A DNA stretch of 21,951 nt from an uncultured Alcaligenaceae bacterium (GTDB lineage Bacteria; Pseudomonadota; Gammaproteobacteria; Burkholderiales; Burkholderiaceae_B), in assembly GCA_937897265.1 (NCBI GenBank), contig CALCPT010000047.1, forward strand, positions 1 through 21,951, given 5' to 3'. Below, in pieces: positions 1-7,283 of this stretch. A model generated the notes under the pieces. The model did no database searches. It was not told the DNA's origin and was given only the letters and a program-made list of their open reading frames with translations. A program made the translations under genes and the position numbers. Position 1 is the first letter of the stretch. Every line of letters starts with the position of its first letter.

Positions 1-153
1 AAACTCTGCCGTGATTTCGTCACGCTGGTGCTCTGCCAGCAGAACATATTGCGCAACCGCCAACGCTAAACCACTCAGCACGATTGCCAGAGGCCAACGC
101 AAGATTGAGAGATTCAGACGGATTGCTTCGACAGACGACGTTGCGTTAAGCAT
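1..153 (-). CDS. N-terminal part of an unidentified single-pass membrane protein
   Basis: An open frame on the minus strand starts at ATG 153-151 and runs off the left edge, giving 51 residues. It begins MLNATSSVEAIRLN. A hydrophobic stretch (roughly residues 17-43, RWPLAIVLSGLALAVAQYVLL) follows, and then a charged segment (EHQRDEITAEF). This is the plan of a short cytoplasmic N-terminus, one transmembrane helix and a probable periplasmic, possibly coiled, domain, as in PilN/PilO-like or other bitopic proteins. The fragment is too short to assign a family. No strong Shine-Dalgarno is seen, so the start is tentative. What the rest of the protein does cannot be judged from this window. Confidence 0.55.
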   Translation of the reverse strand, partial: MLNATSSVEAIRLNLSILRWPLAIVLSGLALAVAQYVLLAEHQRDEITAEF

Positions 154-321
154 CGAAAGACTAATGAATGTTTAAAGTCTCTTTATACAAGTGGACTTAA
201 GCAAACATGCGCTTTTTGAGCCGTAGAGCCTTATTTTTGTGAATCGTTGCAATTTACAGAAGTGTTTTGCACTTTTTCACTATAGATTTTTGACAGAGGT
301 AAATGCACGAATTGGACTCGA

Positions 322-342
322 GTCGAATGTCGAAAGTCGAAA
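322..342. repeat. Three tandem copies of a 7-base unit GTCGAAN
   Basis: GTCGAAT, GTCGAAA and GTCGAAA follow one another without a gap in the intergenic space between the partial gene and the BKACE terminator. The first copy overlaps a 10-base perfect palindrome GACTCGAGTC at 315-324. The function is unknown. It could be an operator for the leftward gene or chance. Confidence 0.5.
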
Positions 343-345
343 GCC

Positions 346-378
346 AAAAAAAACCCGCACCATAAACGGTACGGGTTT
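346..378 (-). terminator. Intrinsic terminator after the BKACE gene
   Basis: On the minus strand the RNA reads AAACCCGUACC, a 6-base loop, GGUGCGGGUUU and then further U residues. The stem is 11 pairs including one G-U wobble, and the U-run is eight bases long. It lies about 20 bases past the stop codon at 398 and closes the liv-SDR-BKACE cluster. The wobble forms only on the minus strand, so the terminator is directional. Confidence 0.9.
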
Positions 379-397
379 AATTATGTAGACCAGTGAC

Positions 398-1324
398 TTA
401 GAAGTTCACGTTATCGCGTCCTTTAAGCTTAAGGATATCTCGGGCCTCAGCAGGAGTCGCGACTTCGAGCGACAAGCCCTCAATGATCTTACGCATACGC
501 GTCACCTGGTCAGCGTTCGACTTAGCAAGCGCGCCTGGACCATCCCACAAAGAGTCTTCGAGGCCCACACGCACATGGCCACCCATCGTGGCTGATTGCG
601 TTGCAATCGGAGTTTGATTGCGACCTGCGCCAAGCACCGACCATTGATAGTCATTGCCAAACAGGCGATCTGCCGTACGCTTCATGTGCAATACATCTTC
701 GGGATGGGGCCCAATGCCACCCAAAATACCAAAGACCGATTGAATTAAGAATGGCGCTTTGATTAAGCCGCGATCAATAAAGTGCGCTGCTGTGTAAAGA
801 TGACCGATGTCATAGCACTCAATCTCAAAACGGGTGTTGTTTTCGCTGCACGATGTCAGAATATGTGCAATGTCTTTAAACGTATTTTTAAAGACACGAT
901 CATCACTACCAGCCAAATACTTGGGCTCCCAATCGTGCTTAAACGTTTTAAACCGTTTGAGCATGTCATACAAACCAAAGTTCATTGAACCCATGTTCAG
1001 TGAAGCCACTTCAGGTTTGAAGTAGTGAGCGGGACGCAGCCGATCTTCGATCGTCATGGTCGGAGCACCACCGGTCGTTAAGTTGATGACGACGTCGCTT
1101 TTTTCTTTAATCTGGGGCAAAAACTGCTTAAACAAATCTGGATCTTGCGAAGGGCTACCATCTTTAGGATCGCGCGCATGCAAATGGACAATGGCGGCGC
1201 CGGCTTGTGCAGCACCAATCGCTGCATCAGCGATTTCTTGAGCAGTGACCGGAATGTAAGGCGACATGCTTGGTGTGTGAATAGCGCCGGTCACGGCGCA
1301 GGTAATGATAACTTTTCTAGGCAT
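398..1324 (-). CDS. BKACE family beta-keto acid cleavage enzyme (DUF849)
   Basis: 308 residues from ATG 1324, chosen because GGAGA lies 5 bases upstream and the conserved family N-terminus MPRKVIITCAVTG starts there. A TTG start at 1426 would add 34 unconserved residues. Family enzymes are Zn-dependent TIM barrels that cleave a beta-keto acid with acetyl-CoA to give acetoacetate and a CoA thioester. Visible landmarks are PSMSPYIPVT (18-27), the zinc histidines in HLHARDP (H47, H49), NLTTGG (81-86), and GGHVRVGLEDSLW (248-260) with the conserved Arg252 and metal ligand Glu256. Length is normal. It is the last gene of the minus-strand cluster with the Liv transporter and an SDR, which would fit oxidation of an imported hydroxy acid followed by this cleavage. 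The substrate cannot be read from sequence; BKACE enzymes vary widely in the keto acid accepted. Confidence 0.93.
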   Translation of the reverse strand: MPRKVIITCAVTGAIHTPSMSPYIPVTAQEIADAAIGAAQAGAAIVHLHARDPKDGSPSQDPDLFKQFLPQIKEKSDVVINLTTGGAPTMTIEDRLRPAHYFKPEVASLNMGSMNFGLYDMLKRFKTFKHDWEPKYLAGSDDRVFKNTFKDIAHILTSCSENNTRFEIECYDIGHLYTAAHFIDRGLIKAPFLIQSVFGILGGIGPHPEDVLHMKRTADRLFGNDYQWSVLGAGRNQTPIATQSATMGGHVRVGLEDSLWDGPGALAKSNADQVTRMRKIIEGLSLEVATPAEARDILKLKGRDNVNF

Positions 1325-1422
1325 AGCGGTCTCCGCAGAATTGTAAATTTGTATGGTGGTTAATCGATCTGACTGCACTGATAGTGAACTCGAGTCAAGC
1401 AACTCCACCCGAGTGCACATAA

Positions 1423-1466
1423 ACAATGCTTCATTGTACGTGCCTGATCCTCGAAATTGTCAGGCA
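1423..1466. repeat. Two adjacent inverted repeats in the SDR-BKACE gap
   Basis: ACAATG-CTT-CATTGT occupies 1423-1437, and TGCCTGA (1441-1447) pairs with TCAGGCA (1460-1466). A direct repeat CCCGAGTGC flanks the pair at 1408-1416 and 1469-1477. The gap between the two genes is 167 bases, longer than the other gaps of this cluster. Neither hairpin is followed by a clear T-run on the minus strand, so an operator or RNA processing/stability element is as likely as a terminator. Confidence 0.55.
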
Positions 1467-1491
1467 GTCCCGAGTGCCGGCAAAGCCTTTG

Positions 1492-2280
1492 TCATTGCAC
1501 TAAGGTTTCGACGTTGCCGTCAACTGATAAGCTTTGCCCAGAGATCTTGGCACCCGCTTTTGAACAAATAAAGACGATTTGTGCCGCGATATCGTGAGCG
1601 GTCACCGTCGTACGCAGCGACACCCGTTCAAGCGCACGCGTGCGCATCTGGTCGAGCGTAATCCCAAAAGATTTTGCTTTAGCGCTGAGCACCCGATCTT
1701 GCCGCGGACCTTCGACAATACCAGGCAAGATTGCATTGACACGTATACCTTGGGGGCCAAGCTCCATCGCCCAAGTCTCTGTCAAGCCAATCACACCAAA
1801 CTTTGAAGCTGAATACGGCGAACGCAACGGAAACCCAAAGCGACCTGCTGCTGAAGAGATGTTGACGATGCTACCACCTTGTGGCTTCATTAAAGGGACC
1901 GCACTGCGAGTACATAAGAAAGTACCCGTCAGATTCACATCAATCGTCTGCTGCCATTCGGCCAAGGTCGTATCTTCGATCGCTGCCGTTGGCCCGGCAA
2001 TACCAGCGTTATTGACCAGAATATCAAGACCCCCCCAGCGCTTCTGAATACCGGTGAACATCTCGGCCACCTGTGTTTCATTCGAGATATCAGTCAAGGT
2101 TGCCGTAACTTGTGGAAACGCCTCTTGCACGTTCTTTAGTGCCGCAGCGTCAATATCACACACGTGAACTTGCGCGCCTTGGGCAAGTAGTGCCTCAGTG
2201 ATCGCGCGCCCTATTCCCTGGGCGCCCGCTGTCACACACGCACGCTGACCATCTAACCGAAATGAAATTGCCTCTGTCAT
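1492..2280 (-). CDS. Classical short-chain dehydrogenase/reductase (SDR)
   Basis: 262 residues, the usual length of a classical SDR, with the complete Rossmann set. The nucleotide loop TAGAQGIG is at 17-24, the acidic D42 ends the second strand (favouring NAD over NADP), NNAG is at 90-93, N116 is present, the catalytic serine is in ISS (141-143) and Tyr156 and Lys160 form YSASK. PGIVEGPR (186-193) is the usual substrate-loop start. ATG 2280 is preceded by GAGG at good spacing. The gene begins 59 bases after the LivMGF fusion ends and precedes the BKACE gene. I infer that it oxidises a hydroxyl on the imported substrate to the keto acid that BKACE cleaves, cytoplasmically and NAD-dependently. 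SDR substrates cannot be assigned from these motifs alone. Confidence 0.92.
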   Translation of the reverse strand: MTEAISFRLDGQRACVTAGAQGIGRAITEALLAQGAQVHVCDIDAAALKNVQEAFPQVTATLTDISNETQVAEMFTGIQKRWGGLDILVNNAGIAGPTAAIEDTTLAEWQQTIDVNLTGTFLCTRSAVPLMKPQGGSIVNISSAAGRFGFPLRSPYSASKFGVIGLTETWAMELGPQGIRVNAILPGIVEGPRQDRVLSAKAKSFGITLDQMRTRALERVSLRTTVTAHDIAAQIVFICSKAGAKISGQSLSVDGNVETLVQ

Positions 2281-2339
2281 TGCTGCCTCAAGATATCAAA
2301 TACAAATACATTCATCTTCAATCACGCCTCATTCAAGCA

Positions 2340-4871
2340 CTACATCCACAAAATCTTCTTACGATAATCCAGATCGTCAAGCAATGCTTTGGCAGGCCCC
2401 TCATGAAACACTTGACCACGTTCAAGTGCGAAGACACGATCTGACAACGCCAACACCAAATCAAGATTGTGCTCGACAATCAAAATTGAAACCTCGCTTC
2501 GCAATTTATCAAACACCGTGAAAAGCTCGTTAATGACTGACGGTGCCAAGCCTTCAAAAGGCTCATCGAGCAACAGCAATTTGATATTGCCCGATAAGGC
2601 TCGAGCCACGGCAACCATTTGCTGCTCACCACCTGACAGATAGTCTGCAGCAACGTCCATGCGATCTCTGAGTCGCGGAAAGTATTCAAAGATTTTCTCT
2701 TCGGTCCAGTAGGTGCCACCGATCTCAGGATTCACCCGATTCATTCGGCCAAGAGCAAAATTATCGCGCACTGACATACCGGCAAACAGACCGCGCCCTT
2801 GTGGCACGTAGCCAATACCAATTCGCGCAATATCTGGTGCCGCCATCCCAGAGATTTTTTGACCGTCAAACATAATAGTGCCCCCGACTGGCTCAACAAG
2901 CCCAGTGAGTGCCTTCAGCAAGGTCGACTTACCTGCTCCATTACGCCCAAGCAAGGCCACAATTTCACCACGGCGCACATTTAACGACGCATCGTTCAAG
3001 ATATGACTTTTGCCGTAAAAACTATTGATCTTATCGAACGACAACAACACGTCTTCGGCTTTACTCGACGCTGCTGTTCTAGCCTGAATGGCTGGCGTCC
3101 CTTTCCCCGTATAGACTTCTTGTACTCGCACGTCGCTGCGCACCTGAGAAGGAGTGCCCGTCATTAAGACACTGCCATCATTCATCACAGTGACGTTCTG
3201 TGAGAAGCCCAATACTCGATCTAAATCATGTTCAACGATCAGCACCGGAATATGATGCTGAATCGTTTGAATCAGGTTTGATATCCGCTCACGCTCGGCT
3301 GCAGCCAAACCTGCCAACGGCTCATCTAGCAGTAGGACCTTGGGATGACAACCTAACGCAATCCCCATATCGACCAAACGCTGCCCACCATACGACATGC
3401 TTGCGGCTTCGCTCTGCTCAATGCCCTCAAGCCCAAGATACTTCACAAGCTCTGCTGTTTGCTCGTGCACGACCGTATACGAGTCGATGTCACGCCAAAT
3501 ATTGAAATGGCCCTTGTGACGCGCTTGCACTGACAATCGCAAATTTTCGTAGATTGTCAGACCCTTAAACAAATTGGTAATTTGAAACGAACGCGCTAAG
3601 CCCAACTGACTAATTTTGTCAGAAGATAAACCGGCTAAGGATTTCTCGTAGAGGGTTACCTTGCCCTGATCTGGCACGAACATACCTGAAATCAGATTAA
3701 AGGTTGTGGTCTTACCCGAGCCATTTGGGCCAATCACTGCGTGAATGCCGGAATGCAAAGTCAAGCTACAGTCACGGACTGCTTTCACACCGCCAAAACT
3801 TTTTGCAATACCCGAAACCTCAAGTGCAACACCGTTACCTTTGGCGGGCTGTAAAAATGAAGGGAAAGCCAACCCTTGATAAATCTTTCGCGCGCTCATC
3901 GCCGCATCAGTTTCTTTTTCGGGCTTGAAGCGTTTTTTGATTTGCGCCCAGACCCCCACAAGACCCTTGGGTGAAAAAATAATGAACGCGACAAATAACA
4001 AGCCAAAGTACAGTAGCCAATTAGGCGTCCAGATCGAAAGATATTCGCGAAACAGAATATAGAAAAAGGCGCCGACAACTGGCCCAAGCAAACTATGCAT
4101 GCCGCCAATGACTACCATCGCCAAGAGCTCACCTGAAAACGTCACTGAAGTTGGATCCGCCGACGCAAAGCGATAATGAAACGCAAGCAAACTGCCGGCC
4201 AGCGCGGTCACGGTACCCGAAATTGCGAAGGCAAATAATTTATACCTCTGTGTGTCGTAGCCTTGAAACTGCGCGCGCTGTTCATTCTCACGAATCGCGG
4301 CGAGTACATGCCCAAAGGGTGACCGCGACACGCGCCAAATGAGATACAAGACAAGCCAGCCGATAATGCTGACTGCGATGAGATAAGGCACTGGCTTATC
4401 TAGCTGTAAAGCACCCATCGCTGGGCGAACGACATTACCCAAGCCGTTCTCACCGCCCGTCAACGCTGTCCAGCGAAAGGCAACGGCAAACGTTAGCGCC
4501 GAAAACGCTAAGGTCAGCAATGAAAAATACACGCCTCGTCGTCTCAAGATCAGCGCACCGACCAAAGTGGCAAGCAGCCCACAAAATACGATTGTGAACA
4601 GAATCGGCATGACCATCTGCCCTTCGAACCAGTACTTCTGTGACAACGCAGCAGCGTAGGCGCCGATACCAAAAAAGGCACCGTGCCCAAAGGACGTTAA
4701 GCCTGTATGGCCGACTAACAGATTCAGCCCCAAGGCTGCCATTGCATAAATCACCACATCGGTGGCAGTACCGGGCGTCAAACCCAGTGCACGCATGATG
4801 AACGGCGAAATCAGCAACCCCAACAGAGCTAAACCCAGAGGCAAATATTTGTTTGTGTTTACGTTTGTCAT
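2340..4871 (-). CDS. LivM-LivG-LivF fusion: ABC transporter permease plus two ATPases
   Basis: A single 843-residue frame contains three normally separate Liv proteins. Residues 1-310 are a LivM permease with many membrane helices and the GLTSFGHGAFFGIGAY motif (57-72). After a linker, residues about 348-590 form a LivG ATPase: Walker A GPNGSGKT (381-388), Q-loop Q430, signature SYGGQ (493-497), Walker B KVLLLDEP (511-518) and His548. A second linker near 591-606 leads to a LivF ATPase: Walker A GRNGAGKS (642-649), Q691, LSGGEQ (745-750), LLLLDEP (765-771) and His801. Both ATPase sites look intact, although the first signature departs from LSGGQ. The start is 9 bases after the livH stop. The complex would import a branched-chain amino acid-like or organic-acid substrate delivered by the receptor encoded at 5854-7101. 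Confidence 0.95.
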   Translation of the reverse strand: MTNVNTNKYLPLGLALLGLLISPFIMRALGLTPGTATDVVIYAMAALGLNLLVGHTGLTSFGHGAFFGIGAYAAALSQKYWFEGQMVMPILFTIVFCGLLATLVGALILRRRGVYFSLLTLAFSALTFAVAFRWTALTGGENGLGNVVRPAMGALQLDKPVPYLIAVSIIGWLVLYLIWRVSRSPFGHVLAAIRENEQRAQFQGYDTQRYKLFAFAISGTVTALAGSLLAFHYRFASADPTSVTFSGELLAMVVIGGMHSLLGPVVGAFFYILFREYLSIWTPNWLLYFGLLFVAFIIFSPKGLVGVWAQIKKRFKPEKETDAAMSARKIYQGLAFPSFLQPAKGNGVALEVSGIAKSFGGVKAVRDCSLTLHSGIHAVIGPNGSGKTTTFNLISGMFVPDQGKVTLYEKSLAGLSSDKISQLGLARSFQITNLFKGLTIYENLRLSVQARHKGHFNIWRDIDSYTVVHEQTAELVKYLGLEGIEQSEAASMSYGGQRLVDMGIALGCHPKVLLLDEPLAGLAAAERERISNLIQTIQHHIPVLIVEHDLDRVLGFSQNVTVMNDGSVLMTGTPSQVRSDVRVQEVYTGKGTPAIQARTAASSKAEDVLLSFDKINSFYGKSHILNDASLNVRRGEIVALLGRNGAGKSTLLKALTGLVEPVGGTIMFDGQKISGMAAPDIARIGIGYVPQGRGLFAGMSVRDNFALGRMNRVNPEIGGTYWTEEKIFEYFPRLRDRMDVAADYLSGGEQQMVAVARALSGNIKLLLLDEPFEGLAPSVINELFTVFDKLRSEVSILIVEHNLDLVLALSDRVFALERGQVFHEGPAKALLDDLDYRKKILWM

Positions 4872-4880
4872 GCCAGCTTC

Positions 4881-5756
4881 TTATTCAAATCGCTCGATAC
4901 GCTCACCCAACAAACCACGTGGGCGCAGCAGTAACACCAAGATCATGAGCACATACATTGAGGCCTCAGACGCAGGCGGATAAAAGAACGTTGTGATACC
5001 GCGCACAACCCCCACCAACACGGCTGCAAGAACGACGCCCCAAAAACTTCCCATGCCACCAATGACCACAACCACAAACGCAGCCGTCATGATCTCGGCA
5101 CCCATTGCGGGGTGTACTCCAGCCAATGGGGCGAGTAATACACCAGCTAACGCAGCGAGACTGACACCTAGCACCACGGCGCCTGTCATGTAGTGGTTTA
5201 AACGAATCCCCAAGACGGCGACCATATCAGGGCGTTGGGTGCCGGCACGTACGACACGACCAAAGGCTGTCTTATTTAACAACCACCAGAGGCCGATCAT
5301 CGCCCCGATCACAACCAAGAGCATGACCAGTCGATAACGTGAGTAAATAAAATCACCCAACACGACCTGCCCTTTTAACGCAGACGGAATCGAGTACGCC
5401 AACGGACTCGAACCCCAAATCATTCGAATGACTTGCTCGGCGATCATCGCCAAACCAAAGGTGAGTAGCAGACCTAAAATCGGATCGCTTTGATAAAAGC
5501 GACGCAACAGCAAACGCTCGAACGCGATGCCTAAGAGGCCAACTAATACTGGCGACAGCACCAGCGCCCCACCAAACCCAATGTGCTGAGTCAACACGAC
5601 CGCACCGTAGGCACCCAACGCATAGAACGCACCGTGCGCCAAGTTGACGATTCCACCTAAGCTAAAGATTAATGACAGCCCAAGCGCAATCAACAGGTAA
5701 TAGCCTCCGATCATCAGGCCATTTAAAACTTGTTCTAAAAAAAAGATGAGTTGCAT
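4881..5756 (-). CDS. livH: LivH-type ABC transporter permease
   Basis: 291 residues, typical for LivH and almost entirely hydrophobic, with about eight predicted membrane helices. The N-terminal family signature is clear: NGLMIGGYYLLIALGLSLIF (12-31), then NLAHGAFYALGAY. The mid-protein loop TQRPDMVAVLGI and the C-terminal LRPRGLLGER also match the family. It would form the inner-membrane pore as a heterodimer with the LivM part of the downstream fusion. ATG 5756 has only a weak purine-rich site upstream. The 97-base gap to the receptor gene carries a hairpin that may lower expression of the permease relative to the receptor. The symbol is by family and does not imply that leucine is the substrate. 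Confidence 0.93.
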   Translation of the reverse strand: MQLIFFLEQVLNGLMIGGYYLLIALGLSLIFSLGGIVNLAHGAFYALGAYGAVVLTQHIGFGGALVLSPVLVGLLGIAFERLLLRRFYQSDPILGLLLTFGLAMIAEQVIRMIWGSSPLAYSIPSALKGQVVLGDFIYSRYRLVMLLVVIGAMIGLWWLLNKTAFGRVVRAGTQRPDMVAVLGIRLNHYMTGAVVLGVSLAALAGVLLAPLAGVHPAMGAEIMTAAFVVVVIGGMGSFWGVVLAAVLVGVVRGITTFFYPPASEASMYVLMILVLLLRPRGLLGERIERFE

Positions 5757-5784
5757 CGACTTTCAAACCATAAAAATAAAACGA

Positions 5785-5812
5785 CTCCCGTAACCTTTTC
5801 AGATCACGGGAG
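5785..5812 (-). terminator. Hairpin between receptor gene and livH (attenuator-like)
   Basis: CTCCCGT (5785-5791) pairs with ACGGGAG (5806-5812) over a 14-base loop. On the minus strand it is followed by TCGTTTTATTTTTATGG, an interrupted T-rich tract. It lies 41 bases after the receptor stop and 28 bases before livH. Such hairpins often give partial termination or protect the abundant receptor message. It is unlikely to be a full stop because the downstream genes have no evident promoter of their own. Confidence 0.6.
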
Positions 5813-5853
5813 CGAATCAGCCTAAAAAAAGCTTGGACGCGGTTGGAATCCGA

Positions 5854-7101
5854 TTAAGTCAGATTGCAGGGATTCTCTTCGCGAGTCGGCGCAATGATTT
5901 CAAGTGACTCATCGGCATTGGGAACTGTTGCGCCCAATTGCAAGAAATCCCATTTGTCACGGGCTGCACCTTTTTTCTTGGGTGTCAGTGTGTACATCTG
6001 TTGCATCAACTGATGATCCCAGCTACGGAAGTAACCTGGACGACTCTTCAAAATATCAAACTGCGCACCTTTTTCAAAGTGCTCAATGACTTTCATTGAA
6101 TCAGTCGATTTCAGGTCATTCATGGCTTGAGCCATAATCTTCATGACGGTGTAGTCGCCCCACGCTTGGTTTTCAGGCGGTTTGCCATGACGCTTAACAA
6201 ATTCAGCGACAAAGGCTTTAGAGCTGGGCGAATCGACATCATGGTGCCATGGCACAGGCCAGGTTCCCAAGAAGTTATCGGCACCTGCACCCCAAGCCAA
6301 GGCGGTATCAAAACCAAAACCGGCAATCGGGAAAGGCAGTCCATACTCAGAATATTGCTTCATGAAGCTGGTGATCTGCGTGCCAGCCAGGTTAGAGATC
6401 ACGACATCAGGCTTAGCCTGACGGATCTTCAACATATAAGCCGAGTAGTCGGTGGCGTCTGTTGGCACTTTATCTTCGCCAGCGATCTTGCCGCCTTGGG
6501 CCGCCAAAAAGCGGCTTGCGACGCGTGTGAGGTCATGTCCAAATGCATAGTCAGCCGTCAAGAAATACCACGACTTGCCCTTCACCATTCCTTGTTGCAA
6601 CAAGGCACGACCTAGGGTGTTCACATACATTGAGTTTGCGCACTCGACGTGGAACATAAACTTATTACAGCTTTTGCCACGTAGCTCGTCAGAGTTACCG
6701 CCGGTGTTAATGAAAATCTTTTTGTTGCGCAACGCGACTTGGCTGATCGCCAGACCTGAAGCCGAGTTAATTTCACCCAGCAAGCACATCACACCATCGC
6801 GCTCAAACATACGCTGCGCTTTACTTGCTGCGGTAGCTGGATTCACCGAGTCTTCGGTCAACAGTTCAACTTGAAGCCCCGTAATGCCGCCGGCCTTGTT
6901 GATTTCGTCGACGGCCTGCTTGATCCCCATGGTGCCGTACTCGCCCAAGGGCCCTAAAAATCCGGTTAACGGCGTAAGGTGACCAATACGAATTTTGTCA
7001 GTCTGTGCTTGAACAATTGCAGGCAAGCCCAACAGCGCCATTGCACCGGCGGCTGAACCCGCTTGCAATAGTTGGCGGCGTGATTTTGATGTTTCTTTCA
7101 T
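5854..7101 (-). CDS. Liv-type ABC transporter substrate-binding protein with Tat signal
   Basis: 415 residues of the periplasmic binding protein type 1 (Peripla_BP_6) fold. ATG 7101 is chosen because GAGGAG lies 5 bases upstream; an in-frame start at 7143 has no such site. The N-terminus carries a twin-arginine motif (SRRQLL, Arg8-Arg9), a hydrophobic stretch and AxA before residue 33, so export folded by Tat is predicted. IRIGHLTPLTGFLGPLGEYG (37-56) is the standard start of the mature domain. SWYFLTADYAFGH is shared with the second receptor at 15080-16306, so the two are paralogues. It heads the cluster with livH and the LivMGF fusion and should deliver the ligand to them. The ligand is unknown; neighbouring SDR and BKACE genes suggest an organic acid and not leucine. 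Confidence 0.93.
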   Translation of the reverse strand: MKETSKSRRQLLQAGSAAGAMALLGLPAIVQAQTDKIRIGHLTPLTGFLGPLGEYGTMGIKQAVDEINKAGGITGLQVELLTEDSVNPATAASKAQRMFERDGVMCLLGEINSASGLAISQVALRNKKIFINTGGNSDELRGKSCNKFMFHVECANSMYVNTLGRALLQQGMVKGKSWYFLTADYAFGHDLTRVASRFLAAQGGKIAGEDKVPTDATDYSAYMLKIRQAKPDVVISNLAGTQITSFMKQYSEYGLPFPIAGFGFDTALAWGAGADNFLGTWPVPWHHDVDSPSSKAFVAEFVKRHGKPPENQAWGDYTVMKIMAQAMNDLKSTDSMKVIEHFEKGAQFDILKSRPGYFRSWDHQLMQQMYTLTPKKKGAARDKWDFLQLGATVPNADESLEIIAPTREENPCNLT

Positions 7102-7150
7102 TGCTGCTCCTCGGTTTATTGTCGGGATCCTGCCGGACCGCACGTTTAAA

Positions 7151-7201
7151 GCGTAGAACCATATGGCGTACTGCCTGATAGGGCTGTGCCTGTGCTACGC
7201 C
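7151..7201. repeat. Alternative stem arms in the leader of the receptor operon
   Basis: GGCGTA (7165-7170) can pair with TACGCC (7196-7201), while GCGTAG (7151-7156) can pair with the overlapping CTACGC (7195-7200). The two pairings exclude each other. They lie in the roughly 100-base untranslated leader predicted from the promoter at 7208-7236. This may be chance, since the stems are only six pairs. Confidence 0.3.
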
Positions 7202-7207
7202 TGTTTG

Positions 7208-7236
7208 ACTATAGGAGCCAAGCCCCCATTCGTCAA
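7208..7236 (-). promoter_or_regulatory. Sigma70-type promoter for the liv-SDR-BKACE cluster
   Basis: On the minus strand TTGACG (7236-7231) and TATAGT (7213-7208) are separated by exactly 17 bases, each one or two mismatches from consensus. Transcription would start near 7201, about 100 bases before the receptor start codon. An inverted repeat ATGCC-AAA-GGCAT at 7236-7248 abuts the -35 box and could be an operator. Confidence 0.72.
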
Positions 7237-7283
7237 TGCCAAAGGCATAGCACTTACCCTAGGAAAACGAGTCTTTTTTACGC

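Noticed and set aside
1325..1426. N-terminal extension of BKACE from TTG 1426
   Set aside because: The added 34 residues match nothing in the family, and the ATG at 1324 has a proper ribosome site directly at the conserved start.
1640..2047. Plus-strand open frame of 135 codons
   Set aside because: Antisense to the short-chain dehydrogenase, whose motifs are complete on the minus strand.
6127..6615. Plus-strand open frame of 162 codons
   Set aside because: Lies wholly antisense to the Liv receptor gene, with no recognisable family, signal or ribosome site. It is a shadow of that gene.
2340..7101. Labelling the transporter as a leucine/isoleucine/valine system
   Set aside because: The Liv family covers amides, urea, aromatic acids and others. 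The neighbouring SDR and BKACE genes point away from branched-chain amino acids, so only the family was assigned.
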